The notes under the pieces: model-generated | Told to the model about the DNA's origin: nothing | The model's input: the letters and a program-made list of their open reading frames with translations, nothing else | Database searches by the model: none | Position numbers and translations under genes: made by a program | Assembly (NCBI GenBank): GCA_902763615.1 | Contig: CACWSX010000001.1 | Span: forward strand, 62,001 to 126,000 | Direction: 5' to 3' | Length of the DNA stretch: 64,000 bases | DNA from: an uncultured Prevotellaceae bacterium | GTDB taxonomy: Bacteria; Bacteroidota; Bacteroidia; Bacteroidales; Bacteroidaceae | Shown here: positions 17,278 through 24,664 of the stretch, piece after piece | Position numbering within the stretch: position 1 is the stretch's first letter | Layout of the letters: each line of letters starts with the position of its first letter

Positions 17278-17638
17278 TTTTGCCTTTTGTTAAGTATTGG
17301 GAAAATTCACTGAATGCTTCGTCAAAAGCATTCGAATCAAACACGAGAGAATTAAGCTGACATAACAGCGTTATGAACAGCCGACAGAACCTAAGTACAG
17401 AATCCTTACTCTGCCAGTCTACGGTGAGATGTTTTTTAAACCGCGTGGGCGCGAGTTCTTTCATTCTGCGCTTGACATAGCTCCGCGGCAGGGTTACGAA
17501 ATGATAGAAACAGATTTCTATCTCACAATAGCCCTTTGCACAATATTGCTTCAAGTCGCGCATCACGGTGAGATACACATATCGCTCATCCGTCGAGCCG
17601 GTCGTCTTCCAATTCATCCTCATCATAATCATCATCAT
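17267..17638 (-). CDS. small conserved-looking protein between two DUF5675-like genes
   Basis: Up to 123 residues; I do not recognise it. The longest frame starts MMMIMMRMNW and overlaps the upstream gene by 53 bp. This stretch is just the other frame of that gene's Asp/Glu-rich tail, so the start at 17617 (MNWKTTG) or 17563 (MRDLKQYC) is more likely. The body is basic and Cys-containing (YCAKGYCEIEICFYHF, PRSYVKRRMKELAP), followed by helical segments rich in Leu and Phe. No signal peptide or known motif. Its position between two DUF5675-like genes suggests that the three products work together. Confidence 0.55.
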   Translation of the reverse strand: MMMIMMRMNWKTTGSTDERYVYLTVMRDLKQYCAKGYCEIEICFYHFVTLPRSYVKRRMKELAPTRFKKHLTVDWQSKDSVLRFCRLFITLLCQLNSLVFDSNAFDEAFSEFSQYLTKGKNEK

Positions 17639-18122
17639 TTATGAAGTCGTACATTTTTTCCAGAGTCTGGAAAAACCCTACGTCTTCGGTTACATAATTG
17701 TTAGATTTATATACACAGAGTACTGCGATTTCCTTCCTGAAGAAAACATCCTGGAAGATATCCTTGAAGGCTGTTGCCAGTTCGTCGCTCTGGCGAATAG
17801 AGAAGTTGTCGAGCTTTTCCGTGCCCAGAGCGATATCGCCAGCAGGCAGTTCCATATAACAGTCAGCCGACAAATTGAATCCCGGCTTCTTGGCAAAACC
17901 CTTCGGCTTTTTCTTTAATACAGGAAACATGGGCCAACCCTGTGCATAACCTTGCACAAGCGGATACATGCCCTCGGAAATCCTGCAATCTTGCTTATAC
18001 ACCTTACCATCGCCGTCACACAATTCGAGCGTGAGGCACTTGAAGTTGTACGCAGGTATCGTCAGTATACCATGCGTACACGAGTTGTTCTCGTATTTTC
18101 GTTTCAGATTGACTTGTACCAT
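17586..18122 (-). CDS. DUF5675-like protein with acidic C-terminus
   Basis: A 178-residue protein. The first half (HGILTIPAYNFKCLTLEL, then SEGMYPLVQG and a later LPAGDIALG) follows the DUF5675 pattern of an N-terminal strand with a conserved TLE, a 'GxYPV'-type motif and a C-terminal 'GDI.LG'. The tail is strongly acidic (NDDDYDEDELEDD). It seems to be a diverged paralogue of the gene at 16852-17277. It starts 19 bp after the small HTH-like gene, so both probably share the promoter at 18335-18342. Confidence 0.6.
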   Translation of the reverse strand: MVQVNLKRKYENNSCTHGILTIPAYNFKCLTLELCDGDGKVYKQDCRISEGMYPLVQGYAQGWPMFPVLKKKPKGFAKKPGFNLSADCYMELPAGDIALGTEKLDNFSIRQSDELATAFKDIFQDVFFRKEIAVLCVYKSNNYVTEDVGFFQTLEKMYDFINDDDYDEDELEDDRLDG

Positions 18123-18141
18123 ATGCCTTATACATTATATA

Positions 18142-18306
18142 TTAGAAAGTAAAGAGATGACCGTCGTACAGGTTCATCGCCTCATGGCGGATTTCCTTAG
18201 CCATCTGAGAGTTGGCCTTATACGACAAGGCTTTTGAAACATTCACAGCACCATATTTCTGTATGAGCGCTTTCCTATCTCTGGGGTTAATGACTATCTT
18301 TTCCAT
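18142..18306 (-). CDS. 54-residue HTH-like small protein
   Basis: A short frame starting MEKIVINPRDRKALIQKYG and ending GHLFTF. The middle (VNVSKALSYKANSQMAKEIR) has the look of a helix-turn-helix in a family of very small Bacteroidetes proteins where 'V..ALSYKTNS..AKKIR' recurs. It is the first gene after a good promoter, and the DUF5675-like gene starts 19 bp downstream. I infer a DNA-binding or adaptor role for this operon; this rests on pattern only. Confidence 0.6.
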   Translation of the reverse strand: MEKIVINPRDRKALIQKYGAVNVSKALSYKANSQMAKEIRHEAMNLYDGHLFTF

Positions 18307-18334
18307 ACTTGCAAATACTTTATTATTCTGGCAG

Positions 18335-18342
18335 CAAAGATA
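18335..18342 (-). promoter_or_regulatory. -7 element for the DUF5675 operon
   Basis: Minus strand TATCTTTG, 29 bp upstream of the 54-residue gene. Confidence 0.6.
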
Positions 18343-18374
18343 TGGTGTTTTTGAAAAATGGCAATAAGAAAAAA

Positions 18375-18394
18375 GGACTGTTTTTCAACAGTCC
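18375..18394 (-). terminator. intrinsic terminator of the 417-residue gene
   Basis: GGACTGTT and AACAGTCC form a perfect 8-bp stem with a 4-nt loop. On the minus strand the stem is followed by TTTTTTCTTATT, separating the unrecognised 417-residue gene from the DUF5675 operon. Confidence 0.85.
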
Positions 18395-18420
18395 AGTAAT
18401 AATCCAGTGATAATCTAGTT

Positions 18421-19674
18421 TCAATCCAGTTTATCTGTTTTCTTCTTCTCTTTTTTTATGGATTTGTTCAACTGATCTCTCCAGTTCTTGTATGTCTTTG
18501 TGTACAAGTTCGCATCGTTGAGCACAGACCAGAGGTCTTTCGATGCCCCAGTAATCATTTTATTATCATAGTATTGTCTCACCAAAGCGATGATTTCTTT
18601 GTCGGTCTTCATTTTATGGGCTGATTCCAGGAACTTCCCTGCCAGGTTTTCTTTTATATACAAAGACAGTCGCAACAAGGTGTCTTCTTCTTTGGCCGAC
18701 GCTTCGGCAGACTCAGCCTGACGTTCATCATATTCCTCCAAGACCGCGGCGATGGTGAGTATCCGAATCCAATTGTCGGTATTGAACATCTCTTCTTCGT
18801 CCCTCAAATGCAAATGATCATCACAAAACAAGTGAAATAGTATATTCTTGTCCTCCTTGGGATGTGTGTATCTGTTCACCCACGGACCCAGATCCAGGTC
18901 TTTTTCCATTTTGGCAATCAGACTATCGCGTGAGCCCTCCATATCACGTCGCCAAGGTTGTATGAGGGTCTCTCCCTTTTCACTTTGACGAAAAGATGAC
19001 AACATTTTTTGAAAATCCAAAAGCCCTAAAGTGCGTTCATCGATAAAGTAAGAGAAAATTGTTTCATAATTGTCCAGAATATTCAGGATAGTCACGATTT
19101 GTTTTACCAAGGTATTCTTGTCTGGATCCGACTCCCTATAGGCCTCGAACGCATAGGAATGTACAGGGCGATAGACTCGGGGAGAAGAGGGAAAAGCGTT
19201 CAATTCAATACCATGATCGCTATTCTTAATGACACTATCTGCAATTTCCGATAATGGCTTCTTTTTGAGGCACATCAGCATATGTTCTTTTGCCACTACC
19301 ATCCCTCCGTATGCTATTTTTATCCAACTGTGGCAATCCAAATTCCAGAACCTCAAACTATAAACGGCCGGGAGTAGCGAAAGGGGATGATATTCACTAC
19401 CTATTCTCTTCCCTGATTCGTAATAGAAAATGTCATCCAGTATATACATATTGGCTTCGAGCAAATCGATATAGGTAGAGAACAATCTTGAAGGATACAT
19501 ATCCGCATTTATCTGTTGACTGAGATTCTTTATGTTGTCAATCGGCATCAGTATGCCTTTCCAATCCATGGTATGCTTCCAAAGTTTATTGGAAAACAAA
19601 TCATCCTTGTCTATGATGGCATAATTCCATTCGTGCCATTGAGGCTCTGACATTTCGTTTCTTTTTATTCCCAT
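18421..19674 (-). CDS. unrecognised 417-residue cytoplasmic protein
   Basis: I do not recognise this protein. It has no signal peptide or membrane segment and is predicted mostly helical. There are Trp-rich stretches near the N-terminus (PQWHEWNYAIID, LWKHTMDWKG), an acidic/His region (HLFCDDHLHLRDEEEMF), a region around residue 380 (IALVRQYYDNKMITG) that looks like a structured C-terminal domain, and a Lys-rich tail. The start could be Met8 (MSEPQW) instead. It is transcribed alone (promoter at 19711, terminator at 18375), and a repeat array lies just upstream. The lower GC than the flanking housekeeping genes fits accessory DNA. Confidence 0.6.
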   Translation of the reverse strand: MGIKRNEMSEPQWHEWNYAIIDKDDLFSNKLWKHTMDWKGILMPIDNIKNLSQQINADMYPSRLFSTYIDLLEANMYILDDIFYYESGKRIGSEYHPLSLLPAVYSLRFWNLDCHSWIKIAYGGMVVAKEHMLMCLKKKPLSEIADSVIKNSDHGIELNAFPSSPRVYRPVHSYAFEAYRESDPDKNTLVKQIVTILNILDNYETIFSYFIDERTLGLLDFQKMLSSFRQSEKGETLIQPWRRDMEGSRDSLIAKMEKDLDLGPWVNRYTHPKEDKNILFHLFCDDHLHLRDEEEMFNTDNWIRILTIAAVLEEYDERQAESAEASAKEEDTLLRLSLYIKENLAGKFLESAHKMKTDKEIIALVRQYYDNKMITGASKDLWSVLNDANLYTKTYKNWRDQLNKSIKKEKKKTDKLD

Positions 19675-19710
19675 AGCAGCCTTTCTCCTTTCTTCGAACT
19701 ATTACGGTTG

Positions 19711-19718
19711 CAAATATA
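19711..19718 (-). promoter_or_regulatory. -7 element for the 417-residue gene
   Basis: Minus strand TATATTTG (TAnnTTTG), 37 bp upstream of the start. The CTTAAC repeat array begins about 40 bp further upstream. Confidence 0.45.
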
Positions 19719-19750
19719 CGCAATTTTTTCGGTAATTATTTGCTACGCGT

Positions 19751-19985
19751 AAAAAAATACTTAACACCGCCAAAAAAAACACTTAACATCGTAGGAAAAA
19801 AGAGTGAACCGACAGGAAAAAAACTTTTAACAAGGCGAAAAAAATCACTTAACTAGAAAATTAAATTCTCTTAACTAGAAATCCAAAAACACTTAACTAA
19901 AAAAATATTTTCACTTAACAAGAAATCTGTTCGTGGTAAAGTATTTCCTTAACGGGTGTTAAGACAAAAAACCAAAATAGTTAAG
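19751..19985. repeat. array of CTTAAC repeats at about 22-bp spacing, with two inverted copies
   Basis: CTTAAC or a close variant starts at 19760, 19782, 19804 (GTGAAC), 19827 (TTTAAC), 19849, 19870, 19892, 19914 and 19948. The first eight steps are 21-23 bp and the last is 34 bp. Inverted copies GTTAAG start at 19958 and 19980, again 22 bp apart. Most copies are preceded by a run of 5-8 A, giving phased A-tracts about every two helical turns. The array fills the space between two divergent promoters. Iteron-like spacing and the GTTAAG core suggest multi-site binding by a regulator (LytTR-type sites have similar spacing) or a replication-type element. Confidence 0.85.
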
Positions 19986-19991
19986 ACGTTT

Positions 19992-20021
19992 TTGTCGGAA
20001 AGGGAAGAAAAACTAACTTTC
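19992..20021 (+). promoter_or_regulatory. promoter of a third predicted small RNA, next to the CTTAAC array
   Basis: TTG at 19992 and TAACTTTC at 20014 with a 19-bp spacer. The -7 box misses the last consensus base. The innermost GTTAAG of the array lies only 6 bp upstream of the -33 element. Confidence 0.45.
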
Positions 20022-20026
20022 TAAGA

Positions 20027-20135
20027 CTTCTCCAGTTAATTTCTGAATCTATCATAAAGGATTTTCAGTTATAATGAAAGAGTCTTTGTTATATGAAAAA
20101 GCCCTCTCGCTTTTCAGCGGGAGGGCTTTTCTTTT
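20027..20135 (+). ncRNA. candidate small RNA, about 109 nt
   Basis: A promoter-to-terminator unit without a convincing coding frame. The 3' half resembles the unit at 16721-16848, including ATGAAAAA directly before a GCCCTC...GAGGGC stem. The adjacent array makes this the most likely regulated target on the plus strand. Confidence 0.4.
20099..20135 (+). terminator. intrinsic terminator
   Basis: AAGCCCTCTCGC pairs with GCGGGAGGGCTT across a 6-nt loop and is followed by TTCTTTT. The stem is nearly the same as that at 16814. Confidence 0.8.
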
Positions 20136-20153
20136 AACCAATTTCAAAGCCAA

Positions 20154-20180
20154 ATGTGGGAGTCATTGCAACTCCCACAT
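20154..20180 (-). terminator. probable terminator of the LruC-type lipoprotein gene
   Basis: ATGTGGGAGT and ACTCCCACAT form a perfect 10-bp stem with a 7-nt loop, 11 bp beyond the stop codon. The following minus-strand sequence is only moderately T-rich. Confidence 0.5.
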
Positions 20181-20190
20181 CTATTGTATC

Positions 20191-21465
20191 TTATTTTGTT
20201 GACAGGTCAAGGTCTGTCAGATTTGTATTTTCAGTCCACAGATATACTGCGGGATTATCATTCTGAACCCAAGTTGTGAAATCAGAATAAGCTCTATCTA
20301 TTCTGACTTTCTCTTCGGAATAATGACTACCGCGTGGTGTGCAGATCTTCTGAGGAGCCTTGCCGATTTCGGCATTTAATTCATATTTTACAGCATCAAC
20401 CCCAGTTCCTTCAGGATAAACCACTACAGGAATATTCTTGATACTACTTCCTGTAGTTGTAAACGTATATGTTGTACCTTCATTGGAACCGGTATTTACC
20501 ATTGTTCCGATCAATGAATGAACATCTTTACCAGCAACTGTGATAGGAAGCTCACCACCTGCAGCAATGAGTGTTACTTCAATAGTACCATTGTTGAAAC
20601 GTTTTGCATCAAAGACAACATCATTGAAATCAAAGTCATCTGCATCGCCTAAGTCCTCACACATGATACGGCCTTCTTCTACAACATCAAGTTTCTGTGT
20701 AGCTTCCTCAATCAAAACAACCCACCAACCAGCGCTCGCTCCATTATTCTTTCTGGTCGGGAAACCTACAAGGAGATAAGTATTACCATCTTTGACATAG
20801 TTTAAGAACTTATAATCATAATGATAACCACTATTATCCTTCATACGGAAATACTTTCCTACTGCAGCAGCTCCATACGTATCTTTATCATTACAAGGAG
20901 CACCACCCATATTCTTCATGAGAGTAGTACCATGGGTCTTTGAACTGGTCTGGAAATATAACTGATTTTGGTTCTTTCCATCCGCAAATCCTGCAATTCG
21001 AATCCATTTGCCTGGTGTAACTGAAGAATCCCAAGCCTCAATCCAATCTGCTTTACCTCCTTTCTCAGGTTTATTAACATGCTGAACCCAATAGTTAGCA
21101 TAAAGAGCATCGAGCTCTGTATAACCTTTATTCGCAAATTGACTTGCAGCACCATTTGCCCAATTTCCATTCTGGTGTTCCGTAATACTATTAGGAACTT
21201 CGAAACCGCAGTCAACAGGTCTTCCACTACCTTCAAAAGATTCACCACGAGTTAGAATAATACCTTTTGCTTCATCACCAAAGCCCCAATCCTGGGTTGC
21301 TGCAATAGAGCCAAAACGCTTTACAAAGTTTGCTTCATACTGAGCGATCTGCTGTTCAATCTGAGCTTCCTTTTGAGCGTTTTCGTCAAAAGCTACGTCC
21401 TTGGAACAGGCAACGAAAGAAGCGCCTGCCAACAACAATGTCATTCCTTTAATAATACTTTTCAT
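20191..21465 (-). CDS. LruC/DUF4842-type lipoprotein
   Basis: A 424-residue lipoprotein. The start at MKSIIKGMTL gives a signal peptide with lipobox FVAC (Cys near residue 20); the longer upstream frame lacks any signal and is not used. After a helical segment shared with the paralogue at 24665 (YEANFVKRFGSIAATQDWGF), the C-terminal half carries CEDLGDADDFDFNDVVFDA, the acidic calcium-binding-like motif of LruC-domain proteins. It is probably anchored in the outer membrane. The role is unknown; calcium-dependent surface adhesion is a guess. The promoter lies about 110 bp upstream, so it has a long leader. Confidence 0.8.
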   Translation of the reverse strand: MKSIIKGMTLLLAGASFVACSKDVAFDENAQKEAQIEQQIAQYEANFVKRFGSIAATQDWGFGDEAKGIILTRGESFEGSGRPVDCGFEVPNSITEHQNGNWANGAASQFANKGYTELDALYANYWVQHVNKPEKGGKADWIEAWDSSVTPGKWIRIAGFADGKNQNQLYFQTSSKTHGTTLMKNMGGAPCNDKDTYGAAAVGKYFRMKDNSGYHYDYKFLNYVKDGNTYLLVGFPTRKNNGASAGWWVVLIEEATQKLDVVEEGRIMCEDLGDADDFDFNDVVFDAKRFNNGTIEVTLIAAGGELPITVAGKDVHSLIGTMVNTGSNEGTTYTFTTTGSSIKNIPVVVYPEGTGVDAVKYELNAEIGKAPQKICTPRGSHYSEEKVRIDRAYSDFTTWVQNDNPAVYLWTENTNLTDLDLSTK

Positions 21466-21575
21466 ATACGTGTAAATTAATAAGTTGAAAAAATTTTTAA
21501 TTCTTTGGTTGATAGATTTTGGACTTTTCTGATTGTTTAGGACCAGTTTTATCCATTTCTTCCATTTTCCGGTGT

Positions 21576-21583
21576 CAAAATTA
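21576..21583 (-). promoter_or_regulatory. -7 element for the LruC-type lipoprotein
   Basis: Minus strand TAATTTTG; the predicted 5' leader is about 105 nt. Confidence 0.5.
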
Positions 21584-21769
21584 CACATTTTATATATAAA
21601 AACCAAAAATTTCCTCCATTATTTATACTAATTTAACATTTATTACTTTTTGGGTGATCTGCGAGACATTTCCGGCTTTTATATATTATATAAGGATCGC
21701 ATGTGCGCGACCCATTTTTCACCCAAAACAAGAAATGATGCATTTTAATTTTTTTTTAGATTTGAAATG

Positions 21770-21799
21770 TTGGCGTTTTAGGGAAATTTTGTATCTTTG
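21770..21799 (+). promoter_or_regulatory. promoter of the 700-residue NrdD gene
   Basis: TTG at 21770 and TATCTTTG at 21792 with a 19-bp spacer. The predicted leader of about 108 nt holds a duplicated 17-bp motif. Confidence 0.65.
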
Positions 21800-21816
21800 C
21801 GCTCGGTTCGAATTTT

Positions 21817-21876
21817 CCAAAACGGACAACTTTTTTTCGGATCGAGCGGAAAAAGTTTCCCAAAACGGAAAACTTT
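21817..21876 (+). repeat. duplicated 17-bp motif in the nrdD leader
   Basis: CCAAAACGGACAACTTT at 21817 and CCAAAACGGAAAACTTT at 21860 are 43 bp apart and differ at one base. A partial third copy (CGGAAAAAGTTTCC) lies between them. No such pair is present before the other nrdD gene. They could be regulator sites or parts of an RNA structure. Confidence 0.6.
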
Positions 21877-21912
21877 CGCCTGAGAAAGCAGCTTAAAATA
21901 TTAACAAACAAT

Positions 21913-24015
21913 ATGATGGAGATTAAAAACTTTACAATCACGAAACGCGATGGGTCGCAAGCCCAGTTCTCTTTAGACAAGATCATGAATGCCATCGTCA
22001 AGGCATTCGACAGTGTAAACGAACCAGCCGATCTCGGAACCATTTCGAAGATCATCAGCCATCTGGATATCCACGACGACATCACTGTGGAAAACATCCA
22101 GAATCAGGTGGAGGAAGCGCTGATGCGCGAAGGCTTCTACCATGTGGCCAAGTCGTTCATCCTTTACCGTCAGACACACACCGAGGACCGCGACACCCTC
22201 GAGAAGATGATGTTTTTGTCAGAATACACCGAGTCGGTGAATGCTGCTACTGGTTCAAAGTACGACGCTAATGCCAATGTAGAGCACAAAAATATCGCGA
22301 CGCTGATTGGTGAGTTGCCTAAATCAAACTTTATCCGTTTGAACCGTCGTCTGCTTACCGACCGTATTAAAAAGATGTACGGCAAAGAATTGGCCGACGA
22401 ATATATTGACAAGCTGACTCACCACTTCATTTATAAAAATGATGAGACTTCGTTGGCGAACTATTGTGCATCGATCACGATGTACCCCTGGCTTATCGGT
22501 GGTACGACCAGCATTGGCGGTAACTCTACAGCCCCCACCAACCTGAAGTCGTTTGCTGGCGGATTCGTCAACATGGTGTTCATGGTCAGCTCGATGCTTA
22601 GTGGCGCCTGCGCAACACCCGAGTTCCTGATGTACATGAACTACTTCATTGGCAAGGAGTATGGCTTGGACTATTGGAAGCGCCCAGACGATCAGGCTGA
22701 CCTCAGTCTGAAGAAGCGCTCTATCGACAAGGTCATCACCGACTATTTTGAGCAGATTGTCTACACACTGAACCAGCCCACAGGTGCCCGTAACTATCAG
22801 GCCGTGTTCTGGAACATCGCTTACTATGACCGCTACTACTTTGAGTCGATCTTCGGCGACTTCTACTTCCCCGACGGCTCGAAGCCCGATTGGGATGGTC
22901 TTTCTTGGCTGCAGAAGCGCTTTATGAAATGGTTCAACAAGGAGCGTACGAAGACCTTGCTGACCTTCCCCGTGGAGACAATGGCACTGCTTACCGACGA
23001 GAATGGTGACTGCAAGGATCCCGAGTGGGGCCAGTTCACAGCCGAGATGTACAGTGAGGGACACTCGTTCTTCACCTATATGAGCAACAATGCCGACTCG
23101 CTGTCGAGTTGCTGCCGTCTGCGCAACGAGATCACCGACAATGGTTTCAGCTACACCCTCGGTGCCGGTGGTGTCAGCACAGGTTCAAAGAGCGTGCTCA
23201 CCATCAACCTGAATCGCTGCATCCAGTTTGCTGTGAACCACGAGCTCAATTATCTCGACTACCTCGGTTCTATTATCGACCTCTGCCATAAGGTGCAGTT
23301 GGCTTATAACGAGAACCTGAAAGAGCTCCAGCAGCATGGTATGTTGCCGCTGTTTGATGCCGGCTATATCAACATTGGACGCCAGTACCTCACCATCGGT
23401 ATCAACGGACTGGTGGAGGCTGCTGAGTTCATGGGCCTGAAGATTACGCCCAACGACGACTATCTGCACTTTGTACAGGGTATTCTCGGCCTGATTGAGC
23501 AGTATAATAAGAAGTATCGCACGAAGGATGTGATGTTCAACTGCGAGATGATCCCTGCTGAGAATGTCGGCGTGAAGCATGCCAAGTGGGATCGTGAGGA
23601 CGGCTACTTCGTGCCGCGCGACTGCTACAACAGCTACTTCTATGTGGTTGAGGACGACTCGCTGTCGGTTATCGACAAGTTTAAGTTGCATGGTGCGCCC
23701 TACATCGAGCACCTCACTGGTGGCTCCGCCCTCCACATGAACCTTGAGGAGCACCTGTCGAAGGAACAGTATATGAAGCTGCTAAAGGTGGCTGCACAGG
23801 AAGGCTGCAATTATTTCACCTTCAACATCCCCAACACCGTCTGCAACGACTGCGGTCATATTGACAAGCGCTACCTGAAGGAGTGCCCGCACTGCCATTC
23901 GAAGAATGTCGACTACATGACGCGTATCATCGGTTATCTGAAGCGCGTGTCGAACTTCTCACAGGCCCGTCAGGAAGAGGCCGCCCGCCGTTATTACGCT
24001 ATGGCAGACAAGTAA
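21913..24015 (+). CDS. nrdD: anaerobic (class III) ribonucleoside-triphosphate reductase, type without close E. coli likeness
   Basis: A 700-residue glycyl radical enzyme that makes deoxynucleotides without oxygen. The N-terminus (residues 3-95, ITKRDGSQAQFS) is an ATP-cone allosteric domain. The body has SLSSCCRLRNEI in the catalytic region, and the C-terminus has the zinc site CNDCG...CPHCHS and the glycyl-radical segment RIIGYLKRVS. Its divergence from the second NrdD in this window (46649-48880) places it in another class III subgroup. An activase gene overlaps its stop codon (TAATG). The start could be Met1 or Met2. Confidence 0.93.
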   Translation: MMEIKNFTITKRDGSQAQFSLDKIMNAIVKAFDSVNEPADLGTISKIISHLDIHDDITVENIQNQVEEALMREGFYHVAKSFILYRQTHTEDRDTLEKMMFLSEYTESVNAATGSKYDANANVEHKNIATLIGELPKSNFIRLNRRLLTDRIKKMYGKELADEYIDKLTHHFIYKNDETSLANYCASITMYPWLIGGTTSIGGNSTAPTNLKSFAGGFVNMVFMVSSMLSGACATPEFLMYMNYFIGKEYGLDYWKRPDDQADLSLKKRSIDKVITDYFEQIVYTLNQPTGARNYQAVFWNIAYYDRYYFESIFGDFYFPDGSKPDWDGLSWLQKRFMKWFNKERTKTLLTFPVETMALLTDENGDCKDPEWGQFTAEMYSEGHSFFTYMSNNADSLSSCCRLRNEITDNGFSYTLGAGGVSTGSKSVLTINLNRCIQFAVNHELNYLDYLGSIIDLCHKVQLAYNENLKELQQHGMLPLFDAGYINIGRQYLTIGINGLVEAAEFMGLKITPNDDYLHFVQGILGLIEQYNKKYRTKDVMFNCEMIPAENVGVKHAKWDREDGYFVPRDCYNSYFYVVEDDSLSVIDKFKLHGAPYIEHLTGGSALHMNLEEHLSKEQYMKLLKVAAQEGCNYFTFNIPNTVCNDCGHIDKRYLKECPHCHSKNVDYMTRIIGYLKRVSNFSQARQEEAARRYYAMADK

Positions 24016-24482
24016 TGCTGAAGTACGTCAATACCGGCATAGTATTTCAGGAGATACCCGACGAAGTGACACTGGCAATTAACATTTCGAATTGCCCGTG
24101 TCACTGTCCGGGTTGTCATAGTCATTACCTTTGGGAGGATGTCGGCCTGCCGCTGACCACTGATGCCATCGACGACTTCGTTGCCAAATATGGATCCAAC
24201 CTCACCTGCATCGCCTTTATGGGAGGCGACGGCGATCCAAGAGGTGTCGACCATCTGGCAGCGTATATTCACGAAGAGTATCCTCAGATGCGCGTTGCCT
24301 GGTATAGTGGGCGAACCGTCATCTCTGCGCTCATCAACAAAGATAATTTCGACTATATTAAGATCGGCCCTTTCATTAAGCATCTGGGCCCTCTGAAGAA
24401 ACCTACTACCAACCAGCGTCTTTATCGCCGTACCGACGAAGGCGACTTTGAGGATATTACCTCACGTTTCTGGAAAAAGTGA
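24015..24482 (+). CDS. nrdG: class III ribonucleotide reductase activase, radical SAM (short type)
   Basis: A 155-residue activase that uses S-adenosylmethionine to form the glycyl radical on the NrdD encoded just upstream. I place the start at the ATG overlapping the nrdD stop (TAATG), because the sequence MLKYVNTGIVFQEIPDE fits the family. ISNCPCHCPGCHS holds the C-x3-C-x2-C iron-sulfur motif, and AFMGGDGDP is the following SAM-binding strand. The pair is clearly a matched unit distinct from the nrdG at 46140-46643. Confidence 0.9.
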   Translation: MLKYVNTGIVFQEIPDEVTLAINISNCPCHCPGCHSHYLWEDVGLPLTTDAIDDFVAKYGSNLTCIAFMGGDGDPRGVDHLAAYIHEEYPQMRVAWYSGRTVISALINKDNFDYIKIGPFIKHLGPLKKPTTNQRLYRRTDEGDFEDITSRFWKK

Positions 24483-24526
24483 GGCGTTTTCTCTGAGTTT
24501 TTCGGGGACAAATGTTAAACAATATT

Positions 24527-24577
24527 AAGAATTGTAGTAACTTTTCGCATGTTATTACAATTCTTTGTAATTTTGCA
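24527..24577 (+). terminator. probable terminator of the nrdDG unit
   Basis: AAGAATTGTAGTAAC and GTTATTACAATTCTT form a 15-bp stem (one G-U) with a 9-nt loop, followed by TTGTAATTTT. The right arm abuts the -7 box of the next gene, so the same DNA may also regulate that promoter. Confidence 0.6.
24568..24575 (+). promoter_or_regulatory. -7 element for the second LruC-type lipoprotein
   Basis: TAATTTTG followed by CATGAC. The predicted leader is about 85 nt and AT-rich. Confidence 0.5.
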
Positions 24578-24664
24578 TGACCTTTTTCATGAAGACTAAC
24601 ATCTTAATCGGCAGAACCATAAAATTAAATAATTATATTAAATTAATAAGTTGTAACCATTAAA

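Noticed and set aside
19751-19985. CRISPR array
   Set aside because: The repeated core is only about 6-8 bp with A-tracts and the intervals are AT-rich and similar to one another; repeats are far shorter than CRISPR repeats and no cas gene is present.
16807-20137. Peptides starting MKKPSR at the two GCCCTC terminators
   Set aside because: The similarity comes from the terminator stem itself (AAGCCC...GGGCTT), and both would be translated through a terminator hairpin.
16600-20150. Integrative element or prophage borders around the DUF5675 block
   Set aside because: No integrase, recombinase, tRNA target or direct-repeat attachment sites are visible, so mobility is only a suspicion.
21466-21606. 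Longer N-terminus for the first LruC-type lipoprotein
   Set aside because: It would bury the lipobox signal peptide; the residues upstream are AT-rich leader sequence.
21800-21912. Cobalamin or other known riboswitch before nrdD
   Set aside because: No known riboswitch core could be recognised; the leader is short and AT-rich with a duplicated 17-mer only.
22324-23754. Long antisense frames over nrdD and similar ones over other genes
   Set aside because: These His/Val/Leu-rich frames are by-products of codon use on the opposite strand; none has family features.
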